Below are positions 1 through 9,171 of a DNA stretch of 64,000 nt, piece after piece. The stretch is from contig NZ_JAQFFK010000003.1 of assembly GCF_027594145.1 (NCBI RefSeq), positions 310,001-374,000 of the forward strand, written 5' to 3'. This DNA comes from Methanococcoides alaskense. Lineage in GTDB: Archaea; Halobacteriota; Methanosarcinia; Methanosarcinales; Methanosarcinaceae. Under the pieces are notes generated by a model. That model was given only the letters and a program-made list of their open reading frames with translations, had not been told where the DNA came from and did not search any database. The position numbers and the translations under genes are program-made. Every line of letters starts with the position of its first letter. Position 1 is the stretch's first letter.

Positions 1-675
1 AAGCTCTCCTTCCTCCGGGTTCATACTTCCTACGATAATGAAATTGGCAGGATGACTGACACTTATGCCCTCTCTTTCCACCGTATTCACGTTCATTGCA
101 GCAGCATCGAGCAATGCATCCACTACAAAATCATCCAGCAGGTTGATCTCATCCACATAAAGGATATTTCGGTTCGCATTGGCAAGGATACCCGGCTCAA
201 AGGCCTGGGTACCTTCCTTTACAGCCTTCTCTATATCTAGACTTCCAACTACCCTGTCCTCGGTAGCTCCAACCGGAAGGTCTACGACCTTCATGGGTAC
301 TTTTTCTACCTTTATCTGACCCTTCCTCTGTTTGTCCACACATTCCCAGCAGAACGTGTCGGTGTCCATGGGGTCACAGTTATATTTGCATCCGCTGATC
401 ACTTCGATCTCCGGCAAGATCTCTGCTAATCCTCTCACGGCTGTTGATTTTGCCGTTCCTTTCTGGCCTCGTACCAGAACTCCTCCGATGGATGGATTGA
501 TTGCATTCAGTATCAATGCCCGAAGCATCATTTCCTGTCCCACGATCCCGGAAATAGGGTACATTACCCTTTTCGTCTTGGTAGCCGTTTTTTGGATCTC
601 ATCAAAGGTCGTTCTCTTCTTTTCGACCGGTTTTGGCACTTCTCTTATGGTGCCTGCAATATTGGTAAAGCTCAT
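1..675 (-). CDS. ChlI/BchI-type chelatase AAA+ ATPase, 3' end outside window
   Basis: 225 codons are visible on the minus strand, from an ATG preceded by GAGGGG and running off the left edge, so the C-terminus is missing. Translating by hand shows an AAA+ module of the magnesium/cobalt chelatase I family: Walker [10 protein letters not shown] at residues 70-78, a four-cysteine insert (C96, C100, C109, C112) typical of archaeal and bacterial ChlI proteins, and Walker [11 protein letters not shown] at 171-180. The family powers metal insertion into tetrapyrroles together with a ChlD/CobN-like partner. In a methanogen the target is probably a corrinoid or another tetrapyrrole, but the partner gene is not in view, so the metal and substrate are undetermined. 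Confidence 0.85.
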   Translation of the reverse strand, partial: MSFTNIAGTIREVPKPVEKKRTTFDEIQKTATKTKRVMYPISGIVGQEMMLRALILNAINPSIGGVLVRGQKGTAKSTAVRGLAEILPEIEVISGCKYNCDPMDTDTFCWECVDKQRKGQIKVEKVPMKVVDLPVGATEDRVVGSLDIEKAVKEGTQAFEPGILANANRNILYVDEINLLDDFVVDALLDAAAMNVNTVEREGISVSHPANFIIVGSMNPEEGEL

Positions 676-713
676 GATATCCCCTCTGTTGGATTATTTG
701 TATGTCTTTCCGA

Positions 714-1118
714 TCATATATATCTCAGGATCAATGCTGAAATGAGTGCTATGAACAGCAATATCATTGCAATTATGAAAAGCAGGAATATTACGTTCAT
801 CCTGATCTTTTTGCTTGGGTCTCTCACCGCATTCAATTGTATCAGTGAGTAGAACATTGTTATCAGGAACATCATTGAAGAAAGCAACATCAATGATCCC
901 GCGACAATAACGAATTCTGCGGTCCATGTAAGTGCTTTTGCATTGATAAGGTCGATAAAGAAGTCCTTTCCATGGCGTTCATACGCAGCTGTGATCCACA
1001 ACATCGTGTAAGCGATCTCAGCAGCTCCCATTATGGCAGAACATGTTGCAGTTGCCAGCAGTGTGGCCATTGCAGATATATCCGGCAATTTCAGGTCTAT
1101 CTCCCATTCATTATCCAC
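714..1118 (-). CDS. Hypothetical four-helix membrane protein
   Basis: 134 residues, not recognised as a named family. An acidic N-terminus (MDNEWEIDLKLPD) precedes about four hydrophobic stretches, near residues 17-45, 65-90, 106-120 and 120-133. A basic loop (DPSKKIR) lies before the last two. The start has AAGGGTG upstream. It lies 38 bp upstream of the chelatase ATPase on the same strand, so the two are probably co-transcribed, and it is divergent from larE. A role as a membrane partner of the chelatase is only a guess from position. Confidence 0.6.
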   Translation of the reverse strand: MDNEWEIDLKLPDISAMATLLATATCSAIMGAAEIAYTMLWITAAYERHGKDFFIDLINAKALTWTAEFVIVAGSLMLLSSMMFLITMFYSLIQLNAVRDPSKKIRMNVIFLLFIIAMILLFIALISALILRYI

Positions 1119-1237
1119 TTTTTCACCCTTCTCTCTTATTATAATGCACTAATTTGTCCACTAACCAATATAACTATTATCATCATAATAAGATATATAT
1201 TTTATCGATGCAAATAGATAATATAAAATAATCTGTT

Positions 1238-2116
1238 ATGAGCTGTTTTTCCTCATACATCACTTATTTATCTTTTCGGTACTTTGGATTTAGCGTGGAC
1301 CCCTCAATAGAATTGAAAATACTCGATAAAATTAATCTTATAAAAGAGGCCATATCTAAGAAAGAAAAGGTGCTTGTTGCTTTCTCAGGAGGCGTGGATA
1401 GCTCAACTCTTGCTGCTCTGGCTTTTGATGCATTGGGGGACAATGCTCTTGCTGTCACCCTTTATTCACCTGTGATCCCGCAAAGTGAACTTGAATATGC
1501 AAAAAGAACAGCAGAAGTTATTGGAATAAGACACATTGTTGTTGACCATGACATTCTTTCCGATGAGCGTATAAGAATGAACGATCCTCAGAGATGTTAT
1601 TATTGCAAGAAGCAATTTGTCAAGAAGCTAAAAGGCGTAGCTTCAGAGGAAGGGTTGAATGTGATCATGGAGGGGACAAATGCTTCCGAAATAACCGGTC
1701 GCCGACCCGGGCTGGAAGCCCTGAGGGAAGCTGGATCCTCGATCTTTACCCCTTATGTAGAGTTCGATGTAAGTAAAGGGGAAGTTCGCCAGATGGCATC
1801 CTATCTCGGACTTGATGTTGCTAATCGACCTTCAAATTCCTGTCTTCTTTCAAGACTTCCTTATGGCACTGAAGTGACCTCTGATATCCTTGGAAAAATT
1901 GAAACTGCGGAAGATCTCATTCATTCCTTGGGAATTTCTTCTGTAAGGGTGCGGGTACACGATGATATTGCCCGTATCGAGGTATAGCCTGTGGATATTC
2001 CTATTATCATTCAAAATAGAATTCCGATCCTTATCTGCTTGAATAAAATGGGCTATCCGTATGTGACGCTTGATCTGGAAGGTTTCAGAAGTGGCAGCAT
2101 GGATGAGGTTCTCTGA
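1238..2116 (+). CDS. larE: LarE-type ATP-dependent sacrificial sulfur transferase with in-frame amber codon
   Basis: PP-loop ATPase of the LarE/NAD-GMP synthase superfamily, which activates and sulfurates a pyridinium nucleotide for nickel-pincer cofactor synthesis. The pyrophosphate loop SGGVDSS is at residues 50-56. A CYYC motif and the family motif RPSNSCLLSR (Cys202) follow. The frame meets TAG at 1985-1987 (codon 250) but continues to TGA at 2114-2116. The 42 residues after the TAG contain YVTLDLEGFRSGSMDEVL, the hallmark LarE C-terminus. Read through, the protein has 292 residues, the usual family length, and its stop lies 2 bp before the next gene. The host encodes pyrrolysine proteins (mttB, mtbB here), so UAG is probably read as pyrrolysine. 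A nonsense mutation is the alternative. The start is uncertain: GTG at 1295 fits the family N-terminus better than ATG 1238. Confidence 0.88.
1985..1987 (+). other. In-frame UAG (candidate pyrrolysine codon) in larE
   Basis: The TAG sits between ARIEV and PVDIP, at a position that is not strictly conserved in LarE proteins. One base change from TTG or TGG would create it. Conserved family sequence resumes directly downstream in the same frame. Confidence 0.75.
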
Positions 2117-2118
2117 AC

Positions 2119-2553
2119 ATGAATGAAAATGTCGATGTGGCGATAAGGGGTGCAGAAGCATCTGATCGTAGGTCAATTGAAGGTATTATGGGAACATATT
2201 TCCTTGATATCGATGATGTTCCCATGGAGGATTTCATAGTTGCTGAAATGGATGGTAAGATCGTTGGAGTGGCAGCAATTTCGGAAAAGGAATGTTGTGA
2301 AGTTCATTCCATTGCAGTCCATCCTACCTATCGTGGACTGGGGATCGGATCAAAAATGATCTCCAGGCTCCTGGGGGATGTTTCCCATGACCGGCTTTAT
2401 GTGAGGACCACATCTCCTGTCTTTTTCAAAAAAATGGGCTTTGTGGAACTTCCCATGTCTGAAAAAGCGAGCTTATGGCAGGATTGTCGTGAATGTGACC
2501 GATACGATAACTGTAAACAATATGTTCTATGTATGGTACTGAAAGAGGTTTAA
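2119..2553 (+). CDS. GNAT family N-acetyltransferase
   Basis: 144 residues with a single GNAT fold. The acetyl-CoA-binding motif A is SIAVHPTYRGLGIGSKM around residues 57-73 (R/QxxGxG/A type). The C-terminus has a cysteine cluster (DCRECDRYDNC) seen in ArgA-like acetyltransferases related to N-acetylglutamate synthase. The substrate cannot be read from sequence. It begins 2 bp after the extended larE stop and ends 3 bp before the DUF531 gene, so the three genes probably form one transcript. Confidence 0.85.
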   Translation: MNENVDVAIRGAEASDRRSIEGIMGTYFLDIDDVPMEDFIVAEMDGKIVGVAAISEKECCEVHSIAVHPTYRGLGIGSKMISRLLGDVSHDRLYVRTTSPVFFKKMGFVELPMSEKASLWQDCRECDRYDNCKQYVLCMVLKEV

Positions 2554-2556
2554 ATT

Positions 2557-3111
2557 GTGTTAACACTTGGTCTTATAAATACTTATGACAAAATAAAGGT
2601 GCTTGATGCTCATTATCGTGCGATTGCAAGAGCTGCGCCTATCTGTTATGCTTACGGTCTAACCCTCTGTCTTTTTGATTTTCCTTTTAAGATGACCCCG
2701 GAGGAACTTGTGGAATATGTTATGGACAAGACAACCATTGGCGGGTCTGGTAAATATCTAAAGGCATTGCATGAGAATAACCGTCTGTTCATTTTCGATC
2801 TTCCAAAAAAAGGCTTCCAATCCCAGTTCGGAACTGCTGTGGTAACCACCTCAATGCCTGAGGAAAAGTTCACCGTCACTCCGGAAGATATCGCTGAAGG
2901 CATGATGCGCAACCGGTCCTATCTTCTGCTCATTGGTCTTGGCAGGAAAGGTCTTCCGAAGAAATTGTATTCCCTTACAGATCATCACCTCGACATTACC
3001 TGTGATGGTATCTCCCTTGAGACGTGTACTGCCATGGGAATTATTCCAGCTTACATTATGGGTATAGTCAATACCAGAAGGAAACTGGAAGATAAACGGA
3101 ACAGGAGATAA
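2557..3111 (+). CDS. DUF531 family archaeal protein
   Basis: 184 residues starting with GTG, 3 bp after the acetyltransferase stop. The sequence (TLGLINTYDKIKVLDAHYRA at the start, TTIGGSGKYL in the middle, LLIGLGRKGLPKK later) matches my memory of the conserved DUF531 family found across methanogens, whose function is unknown. The glycine-rich LIGLGRKGLP segment and the alternating beta/alpha pattern suggest a Rossmann-like or SPOUT-like fold; that is inference. Confidence 0.75.
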   Translation: MLTLGLINTYDKIKVLDAHYRAIARAAPICYAYGLTLCLFDFPFKMTPEELVEYVMDKTTIGGSGKYLKALHENNRLFIFDLPKKGFQSQFGTAVVTTSMPEEKFTVTPEDIAEGMMRNRSYLLLIGLGRKGLPKKLYSLTDHHLDITCDGISLETCTAMGIIPAYIMGIVNTRRKLEDKRNRR

Positions 3112-3275
3112 CTACTATAATTGGCTTTTTTTATGATTTAAAGGCAGTATTACCTTTTTATCATAAAAAGCATTTTGCGGAACATGATCATATAATTTAA
3201 GATTTCCATAGGCAGCAAAGATGAGGGATGATGTAAAGGCTTTGGATTCATTTTTAAGAAAATGATTTATCACCT

Positions 3276-4727
3276 TCATCTTATCATCCTCCTTGTAAAG
3301 ACGAAGATAAACAGTGCTGTCACAAATATGCCAATAGCAGACTCAATTGAAGCAAATAAACGGCTCCATCCGATCGGATGGACATCACCATAACCTAGTG
3401 TTGTGAATGTTATTAAACTTGTATAAATGCACAATATGAAGTCATTATAAACTAAGTGAATGTTTGCTTTTAACCATTGAAGGCCAAAATAATTCAGACT
3501 TAAATCGTAATTAATATATGATGGCTGAATTTGTAATAATTTACTCCCAGTAAATTCAATTCCACAAAATAAATATGATATTGCAAACATAATGATAGTA
3601 ATAAATGAAACTAAAATTACATTATATGGTCTCTCTCCATATAAGCAGAATCTTCTATAGAATATATTCCAAAATTTCCTACCTAAAAACCCTAATTGTT
3701 TTCTCTTACATTCCATTTCTTGAATATAGAACTCACCAGAAATTTCATAATTGCCCGATTTCTGATAACTTTGTTTTAAGCGCCTGTATATCCCTTCGAG
3801 TGTTTTCCATTCAAAAGCAGTTTCTTCTTGAGATGCTTCCCTGATTGTTATCGATGAATTAAAGAAATAATTATAAATTCTGGATTGTAGCCTGGAATCC
3901 TTTATTTCATCATTGTTCCATGTAGAATCAGTTAAATCTACTACTTCGATATTAGAACGATTAAAATTGCATTGACTCAGATTTGCTAGAATTCTCGCAT
4001 TTTCTGAAAAAAATGTATTCTTAAAATTTATTAATTTTGAATTATTTGGAATGAAATTAAATCTTCCATATAACTCCGCCATGAAAAAATTGGCATCTCC
4101 ATATAACTCCGCCATGAAAAAATTGGCATTTCCTAAAAACTTAGTCCAGAAAAATTGTACATCTCCTAAAAACTTCGTCCCTGTAAATTCCGTATCTCCT
4201 GAAAACTTAGCTCTGATAAATTCTGTATCTCCTAAAAACTTCGCCATGGAAAAATTGGCATCTCCTAAAAACTTCGCCCCTAGAAATTTTACATTTCTAT
4301 ATAAGTCCGCCCCTGTAAATTCTGTATCTCCTAAAAACTTCGTCCCTGTAAATTCTGTATCTCCTAGAAACTCCGCCCCGAAAAAATTGGCATTTCCTGA
4401 AAACTCCGCCCCTAGAAATTTTGCATTTCTTGAAAACTTAGCCATGATAAAATTGACATCTCCTGAAAACTCAGCATAGCTAAAGTCCACATCTATTAGG
4501 AAAACGTGGTTATGTTCATGAGATGTCTTTGAAAAATCTGAAGTTTTTGGTGGAAAAAAGAATCCATTGAAATTAATAATCTTTTTCTCTGATTTTAATA
4601 TTTCATCAATTCCCTTGTTAAATTCCTTTATATCTTTGCCCACATCTTTAAGATGAAATATGCAATATTCTAAATCGGGTAAGGCTTCATATGGGCATTT
4701 CCATTGGTCATCAGAATATTTGCACAT
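3276..4727 (-). CDS. Pentapeptide-repeat protein fused to a two-TM potassium channel
   Basis: 483 residues. The N-terminal 30 residues contain C2, C11, C22 and H25, possibly a small metal site. Residues about 75-235 are tandem pentapeptide repeats (A[N/K]F consensus, as in AKFLGDTEFTG) that should form a right-handed beta-helix. A helical linker around 265-355 leads to a channel module: TM1 near 372-393, the selectivity filter TLGYGD preceded by TFT near 437-446, and TM2 near 456-475. The filter indicates a K+-conducting pore of the Ion_trans_2 class. Such fusions are known, but the ligand of the repeat domain is not. No clear operon partner is adjacent. Confidence 0.87.
   Translation of the reverse strand: MCKYSDDQWKCPYEALPDLEYCIFHLKDVGKDIKEFNKGIDEILKSEKKIINFNGFFFPPKTSDFSKTSHEHNHVFLIDVDFSYAEFSGDVNFIMAKFSRNAKFLGAEFSGNANFFGAEFLGDTEFTGTKFLGDTEFTGADLYRNVKFLGAKFLGDANFSMAKFLGDTEFIRAKFSGDTEFTGTKFLGDVQFFWTKFLGNANFFMAELYGDANFFMAELYGRFNFIPNNSKLINFKNTFFSENARILANLSQCNFNRSNIEVVDLTDSTWNNDEIKDSRLQSRIYNYFFNSSITIREASQEETAFEWKTLEGIYRRLKQSYQKSGNYEISGEFYIQEMECKRKQLGFLGRKFWNIFYRRFCLYGERPYNVILVSFITIIMFAISYLFCGIEFTGSKLLQIQPSYINYDLSLNYFGLQWLKANIHLVYNDFILCIYTSLITFTTLGYGDVHPIGWSRLFASIESAIGIFVTALFIFVFTRRMIR
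4080..4480 (-). repeat. Degenerate ~30-bp tandem repeats coding pentapeptide pairs
   Basis: Units such as cctaaaaacttcgcc and cctgaaaactccgcc recur about every 30 bp. They are the DNA counterpart of the protein repeat and have probably expanded by slippage or recombination. Several neighbouring units are nearly identical. Confidence 0.8.
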
Positions 4728-5144
4728 GGACTACCATCATATTCTTATGTATTATAATATTTTTTATTTAAATGATATAAGAGGCGCATGCTATATTTCT
4801 GTCAATTTGATATAGCAGGAAAACGAGATTGACATGTTCACCAACTGTTAGCTTCAGGATTGTTTTCTGTTGCAATCTACGTTAGGTATTTTGTATTGCC
4901 AAAGCACAATTCATTTCATACAAAATTGATAATGTTTTTAATTTAATTTGATCATGTTCAACCAATCCGTCATTCTTGTTGTAGGAATGAATAGTTGTTC
5001 GTCCAATGCGGACAACAATGTATGAATGGAGGAAAAAGCATAATGCTCAGGCGGGTCTATGTCTAATAATAATGCAGTGGTAACTGCTGTAAGAATTACA
5101 GTGATTGTGACTATCGGGATAAAAAGAACAGGGGATATTGAAAA
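4728..5144. other. Intergenic region between divergent genes
   Basis: 417 bp with no convincing gene. AT-rich stretches at 4740-4775 can serve the minus-strand channel gene. An imperfect inverted repeat, TGTTCGTCC-AATGC-GGACAACA, at about 4996-5017 could be an operator or hairpin. A 38-codon frame from ATG 5058 overlaps the start of the DUF362 gene and has no recognisable features. Confidence 0.5.
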
Positions 5145-6284
5145 ATGGGATATGTGCCTCAGGTATCCATTGTAAGATGTGCTGACTATTCGGATGCAAA
5201 GGATGCGGTCAGAGAAGCTATAAGCCTTATAGGTGGTCTGGAATCTATTATTTTTCCGGGCGCGAAGGTCCTTTTAAAACCAAATATCCTTGCTGCAGTT
5301 CCTCCTGAGAAAGCTGTAACCACGCACCCGGTCATTGTTGAGGCCATGTGTGAACTTGTCATTGAGGCAGGAGGTGTCCCCATTGTAGGGGATGGTGCCG
5401 GTATAAGTCATCCGGGTGTTACTGATGAAGCTCTTGATATATCCGGCATAAGGGAAGCTGCACAAAGGGGAGGTGCAGAGGTCTTGAGCTTTGAGACCTC
5501 CGGTCATGTTCCTGTGGACGTTGAGAACTCGGTACAGCTTTCACATATCTATTATGCAAAACCGGTCCTGGAGGCAGATGTTGTCATCTCTCTTCCAAAG
5601 CTCAAGACCCATGAGCTGACAAAGTATACCGGTGCTGTAAAAAATATGTTTGGGGCTCTTCCCTTAAAGTTCAGGAAACAGGCACATGTGCTTGGAAAGA
5701 TGGACATGTTCGCTGATGCGCTTGTTGATGTCTATTCTGTGAAGGTGCCTCATCTTGCTGTCATGGATGGGGTGGTGGGAATGGAAGGCAACGGTCCTGC
5801 ACTTGGTCATCCTGTTAGTTCTGATCTTGTGATGGCAAGCTTTGATTCTGTTTCTCTTGATATCGTGGCTTCAAAGGTTATTGGTCTTGATCCTTTGACG
5901 GTTCCTACGAATGTTGCTGCCCTCAATAGAGGATTCGGTCATCCTGAGCCTGATGTAGTGGGTTTGTCCCTTGATGAGGCGAGGGTCGAGTTTGCAATGC
6001 CGGGGGTGACACTTGTTGGAAGTATGCCTTCTTTCATCGTGAGCCGTTTTGGGAACCTGTTCACTATAAGACCATTCATTAATCCTTTTTCATGTACCCT
6101 TTGTGGTACTTGTGTTCTGAACTGCTCTGCAAAAGCTATAGAACAGGAAGGCGGGGAACTGTGCATAAATAAGGACAAGTGTATCCTATGCTATTGTTGC
6201 CGCGAACTGTGCCCTTCAGGCGCAGTTGAAATGAAGAGATCTCTTCTTGCAAAGGTATTGTTAAAAATAAGAAATAGGAGTTAA
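5145..6284 (+). CDS. DUF362 protein with C-terminal 2[4Fe-4S] ferredoxin domain
   Basis: 379 residues. Residues 1-300 are the DUF362 domain (LLKPNILAAVPPEKAVTTHP near 42-61, SLPKLKTHELT near 149-159). A bacterial-type ferredoxin domain follows at about 315-365 with two cluster motifs, CTLCGTCVLNC and CILCYCCRELCP. The start has AGGGGAT upstream. DUF362-ferredoxin proteins are probably redox enzymes or Fe-S carriers of unknown substrate. Convergent with pheS. Confidence 0.85.
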   Translation: MGYVPQVSIVRCADYSDAKDAVREAISLIGGLESIIFPGAKVLLKPNILAAVPPEKAVTTHPVIVEAMCELVIEAGGVPIVGDGAGISHPGVTDEALDISGIREAAQRGGAEVLSFETSGHVPVDVENSVQLSHIYYAKPVLEADVVISLPKLKTHELTKYTGAVKNMFGALPLKFRKQAHVLGKMDMFADALVDVYSVKVPHLAVMDGVVGMEGNGPALGHPVSSDLVMASFDSVSLDIVASKVIGLDPLTVPTNVAALNRGFGHPEPDVVGLSLDEARVEFAMPGVTLVGSMPSFIVSRFGNLFTIRPFINPFSCTLCGTCVLNCSAKAIEQEGGELCINKDKCILCYCCRELCPSGAVEMKRSLLAKVLLKIRNRS

Positions 6285-6301
6285 GCGGAAATGCCCGCTT
6301 A
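6282..6301. terminator. Hairpin between convergent genes
   Basis: Perfect 7-bp stem TAAGCGG / CCGCTTA with a 6-nt loop, starting at the stop of the DUF362 gene and ending just before the pheS stop. It may end transcription from both sides. Confidence 0.5.
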
Positions 6302-6306
6302 TCTTA

Positions 6307-7788
6307 TCAATCCTTTAACTGGCATACCTGACTTTTGCGTAACCAGTCGATGTCAGCCTGGTAGAGCTCACGTAGGTCTTTAAGTCCCAGTTTTAACATT
6401 GCCACACGGCTTACGCCAAGACCCCATGCCAGTACTGGCTGTTTGATGCCCAGAGGTTCGGTAACTTCTTTACGGAACACTCCGGCTCCTCCAAGTTCTA
6501 CCCAGCCAAGTCCGTCGATGTATACTTCAGGCTCGACACTGGGTTCGGTGTATGGGAAGTATCCAGGTCTGAACCTAACATCATCGAATCCCATCCTGTG
6601 GTAGAATTCTTCAAGACATCCAAGAAGGTTCGCAAAGGACATATTCTCGTCCATGATAACACCTTCGAGCTGCTCGAACTCCGGGGTATGTGTCGGGTCG
6701 ATGGTCTCACGGCGGTATGCCCTGTCGATACAGAACGCTTTTACAGGCGGGTTTGGATTGTCTGTAAGATACTTGATGGTTACAGCGGTGGTGTGGGTTC
6801 TCAGAACATCGCGTTTTGCTATATCTTCACTCCATTTACCGCCCCATCCGGTGGATTGCAGGTCTCCTCCATGCTCATGCATGTCGCGTATCCCTTCTTT
6901 GTATTCTTCCGGCAGTTCTGATGTTGTGTCCAGATGGAACGTGTCCTGCATTTCACGGGCAGGATGGTCCTGTGGCTGGAACAGTGCATCGAAATTCCAA
7001 AATGAACTTTGCACGACATCGCCCTTTATCTCCGTGAATCCCATTTCCAGGAAGATCTGGCGCATCTGGTCTATAAGACGCTGGTACGGGTGGATCTTTG
7101 CACCGTACACTGGTTTTGGCGGGGTCTGTATGTTGTAAGGTCTGAACTTCTTTCCTTTCCAGTCTCCGCTCTTCAATAATTGGGATGTTATCTGTGTGAT
7201 CTCTTCTTCAATGGTGATGCCGGCTTTGACCAGCTGGCGCCCCTCATCGGTGATGGACACTGTGCGGGCCTTGTCTTCGGTCTTTGATACCAGTTTTCGT
7301 TTGACGAGGTCCTTTATGGTGTTCTGGTCAGTGCCTGTCTCTTCGAGGGTCTGGTTCTCTTCTTTGAAGTTTGCAATAGCTTTCTCGTCTTCGCCAATAT
7401 CGGAATTTCCGGTGGGGACCACCATTCCTTTCTCGATGTTCGCCCAATTTTTCCTGCGGAGCCATCCTGTTGCGATACCGACCATCTTTGGAGATAGCTT
7501 ATCTTTAAGTTCGTCCATGGATGTCGGCTCAGAGAGACAGTTCATTATCTGTCTTTCAGGCAGTCCTTCTTCCGCATAGGTAAGGCCTTCTGACGTGAGG
7601 GAATATCTCTCGGTGACAACATCGGTCACTTCGGTCAGTCCGTTCTCTGAGAGTAAAAATGCGGATTGCATTGCAGTTTCTACTTTCATGGACGTTTTTT
7701 CTGCAAGCTCTTCCGGAGTCGTGGATGTTAGTTCATCCATTACGATAAGCACATTCTTGTCATTGGTTGTAAGATTATAATCGGTCAT
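6307..7788 (-). CDS. pheS: Phenylalanyl-tRNA synthetase alpha subunit
   Basis: 493 residues, the length expected for archaeal PheS. The N-terminal ~220 residues hold winged-helix tRNA-contacting domains. The class II catalytic core follows: [41 protein letters not shown] (motif 2 region), and motif 3 [13 protein letters not shown] near the C-terminus. With the beta subunit (not in this window) it charges tRNA-Phe. It lies directly downstream of trpS on the same strand, 18 bp apart. Confidence 0.97.
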   Translation of the reverse strand: MTDYNLTTNDKNVLIVMDELTSTTPEELAEKTSMKVETAMQSAFLLSENGLTEVTDVVTERYSLTSEGLTYAEEGLPERQIMNCLSEPTSMDELKDKLSPKMVGIATGWLRRKNWANIEKGMVVPTGNSDIGEDEKAIANFKEENQTLEETGTDQNTIKDLVKRKLVSKTEDKARTVSITDEGRQLVKAGITIEEEITQITSQLLKSGDWKGKKFRPYNIQTPPKPVYGAKIHPYQRLIDQMRQIFLEMGFTEIKGDVVQSSFWNFDALFQPQDHPAREMQDTFHLDTTSELPEEYKEGIRDMHEHGGDLQSTGWGGKWSEDIAKRDVLRTHTTAVTIKYLTDNPNPPVKAFCIDRAYRRETIDPTHTPEFEQLEGVIMDENMSFANLLGCLEEFYHRMGFDDVRFRPGYFPYTEPSVEPEVYIDGLGWVELGGAGVFRKEVTEPLGIKQPVLAWGLGVSRVAMLKLGLKDLRELYQADIDWLRKSQVCQLKD

Positions 7789-7806
7789 AGGGATAATTTC
7801 CTTTCT

Positions 7807-9105
7807 TTATAATCCGTAATCGTCCAGTCTGTCTTTTGCAAGCTCACGTTTTTCCTGATGGTCTGTCAGGAATTCTTCCATAAGCTCTGATGCAAGGGCT
7901 TTACATGTACCGCACATACGCTTGCCGCCTACACATTCATCGTATATCTCTGCCAGCTCGTTATCATCTTCCACAAGGTGGAACATCAATAGTTCGTACA
8001 CAGAGCATTTGTCCGCTTCACCGCCGAGCTTTTTCTGCTCTTCCAGGCTCACCCTTCCGCCGGTCTTGGCACGTTTTACTTTCTTTGCAGCCAGCTTCGG
8101 GTCTTCTTTTAGTGAAATGAGGCTATCCGGAATACTGCTGGACATTTTACCGCCCTGCAAGCCTGACATGAACCTATGGTAGGTGGAGGAAGGTGGTACA
8201 AAAGCATAACCTCCGTTCTCGATCTCGACCTCTCTTACCGTCTCAAGGAGCTTATTGTAGTCATCTGCTCCGTAGACATCGATGTGTCCTTCGAAAAGTT
8301 TGGTGTCCCAGGGCAATCGTTCTGCTATCTCTGCAAGGGATCCTTCAGGTGCGGCTTTGCTGCGTACACTGAAGAACTTGTTCTTGTCCTTGTCTTCGCG
8401 TCCTTCTATCCTGAACATGTTCATTTTATGTGCAAGTCCACGGGTGAGACGCATATGTGGGTCCTGGTCAGCTCCCACTGGGATCACCGTAGGTTTAGGT
8501 CCGCCGTACTCAGAAAGTTGCGGCTGGAGGATATCAGCACTTTGGGTGATCGCACTTACCATGTGTGCTACATTGGTCTCTCCGCTGAATCCATATATGG
8601 CACTGAGTTCTGAGAAGTTTGCCTTGGCACTGAGCTCGAATGCAAGGTCCTTCACATTTTCGGATCCGGACTGGAAGTAAATATGTCCGTCCGGCTCGAA
8701 TCCAAGGGCAATGAGGCTTACTATGTAATCTTCTATGCCGATCTGGCGACACTTTTCCCATGAAATGCCTCTTACTGAATATGCTTCCCTGTCAGCAATG
8801 CCTACAAAGGCATCTCCTCCCATCTTCTGATGCCAGATTATCTCTTCCATGACCATCTTATGTCCGAGATGTCCTCCTCCTGTTGGCATGAAACCGCTCA
8901 TGACCGAGAAAGGTTCTTTGTTCTTCATTGCATCTTTGATCAGATCATAACTTCGGTGTCCGAAGATTATTTTTCTGCGCATGTATCGGTGGGGGTCGGG
9001 GAGTTCTGAGCAGATGTCCTCAAAGGGCATTATGCCGAATTCATCGAATAGTTTGGAATAGTCATCGATGTTCACAGAACCCCATGGGTCAAGTTTCATA
9101 TTCAT
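7807..9105 (-). CDS. trpS: Tryptophanyl-tRNA synthetase
   Basis: 432 residues, class I synthetase of the archaeal/eukaryotic type. The HIGH-equivalent is [10 protein letters not shown] (residues ~75-84) and the signature lysine loop is GGKMSSS near residue 318. A cysteine pair in the C-terminal helix region (CGTCK) may bind metal. Cytoplasmic; charges tRNA-Trp. It lies upstream of pheS and probably shares its transcript. Confidence 0.97.
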   Translation of the reverse strand: MNMKLDPWGSVNIDDYSKLFDEFGIMPFEDICSELPDPHRYMRRKIIFGHRSYDLIKDAMKNKEPFSVMSGFMPTGGGHLGHKMVMEEIIWHQKMGGDAFVGIADREAYSVRGISWEKCRQIGIEDYIVSLIALGFEPDGHIYFQSGSENVKDLAFELSAKANFSELSAIYGFSGETNVAHMVSAITQSADILQPQLSEYGGPKPTVIPVGADQDPHMRLTRGLAHKMNMFRIEGREDKDKNKFFSVRSKAAPEGSLAEIAERLPWDTKLFEGHIDVYGADDYNKLLETVREVEIENGGYAFVPPSSTYHRFMSGLQGGKMSSSIPDSLISLKEDPKLAAKKVKRAKTGGRVSLEEQKKLGGEADKCSVYELLMFHLVEDDNELAEIYDECVGGKRMCGTCKALASELMEEFLTDHQEKRELAKDRLDDYGL

Positions 9106-9171
9106 GTGCTGCCTCTGTAATTTTTTGCCGCTTATAGTATCGGTATTCTTGAATTTGAACGTATATATCGC

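Noticed and set aside
4051-4479. Plus-strand open frame across the pentapeptide repeats
   Set aside because: A shadow of the repetitive minus-strand gene. Its product is a repetitive Asn/Ser/Pro-rich artefact.
5058-5174. 38-codon frame before the DUF362 gene
   Set aside because: No conserved features, overlaps the real start, and no clear ribosome-binding site of its own.
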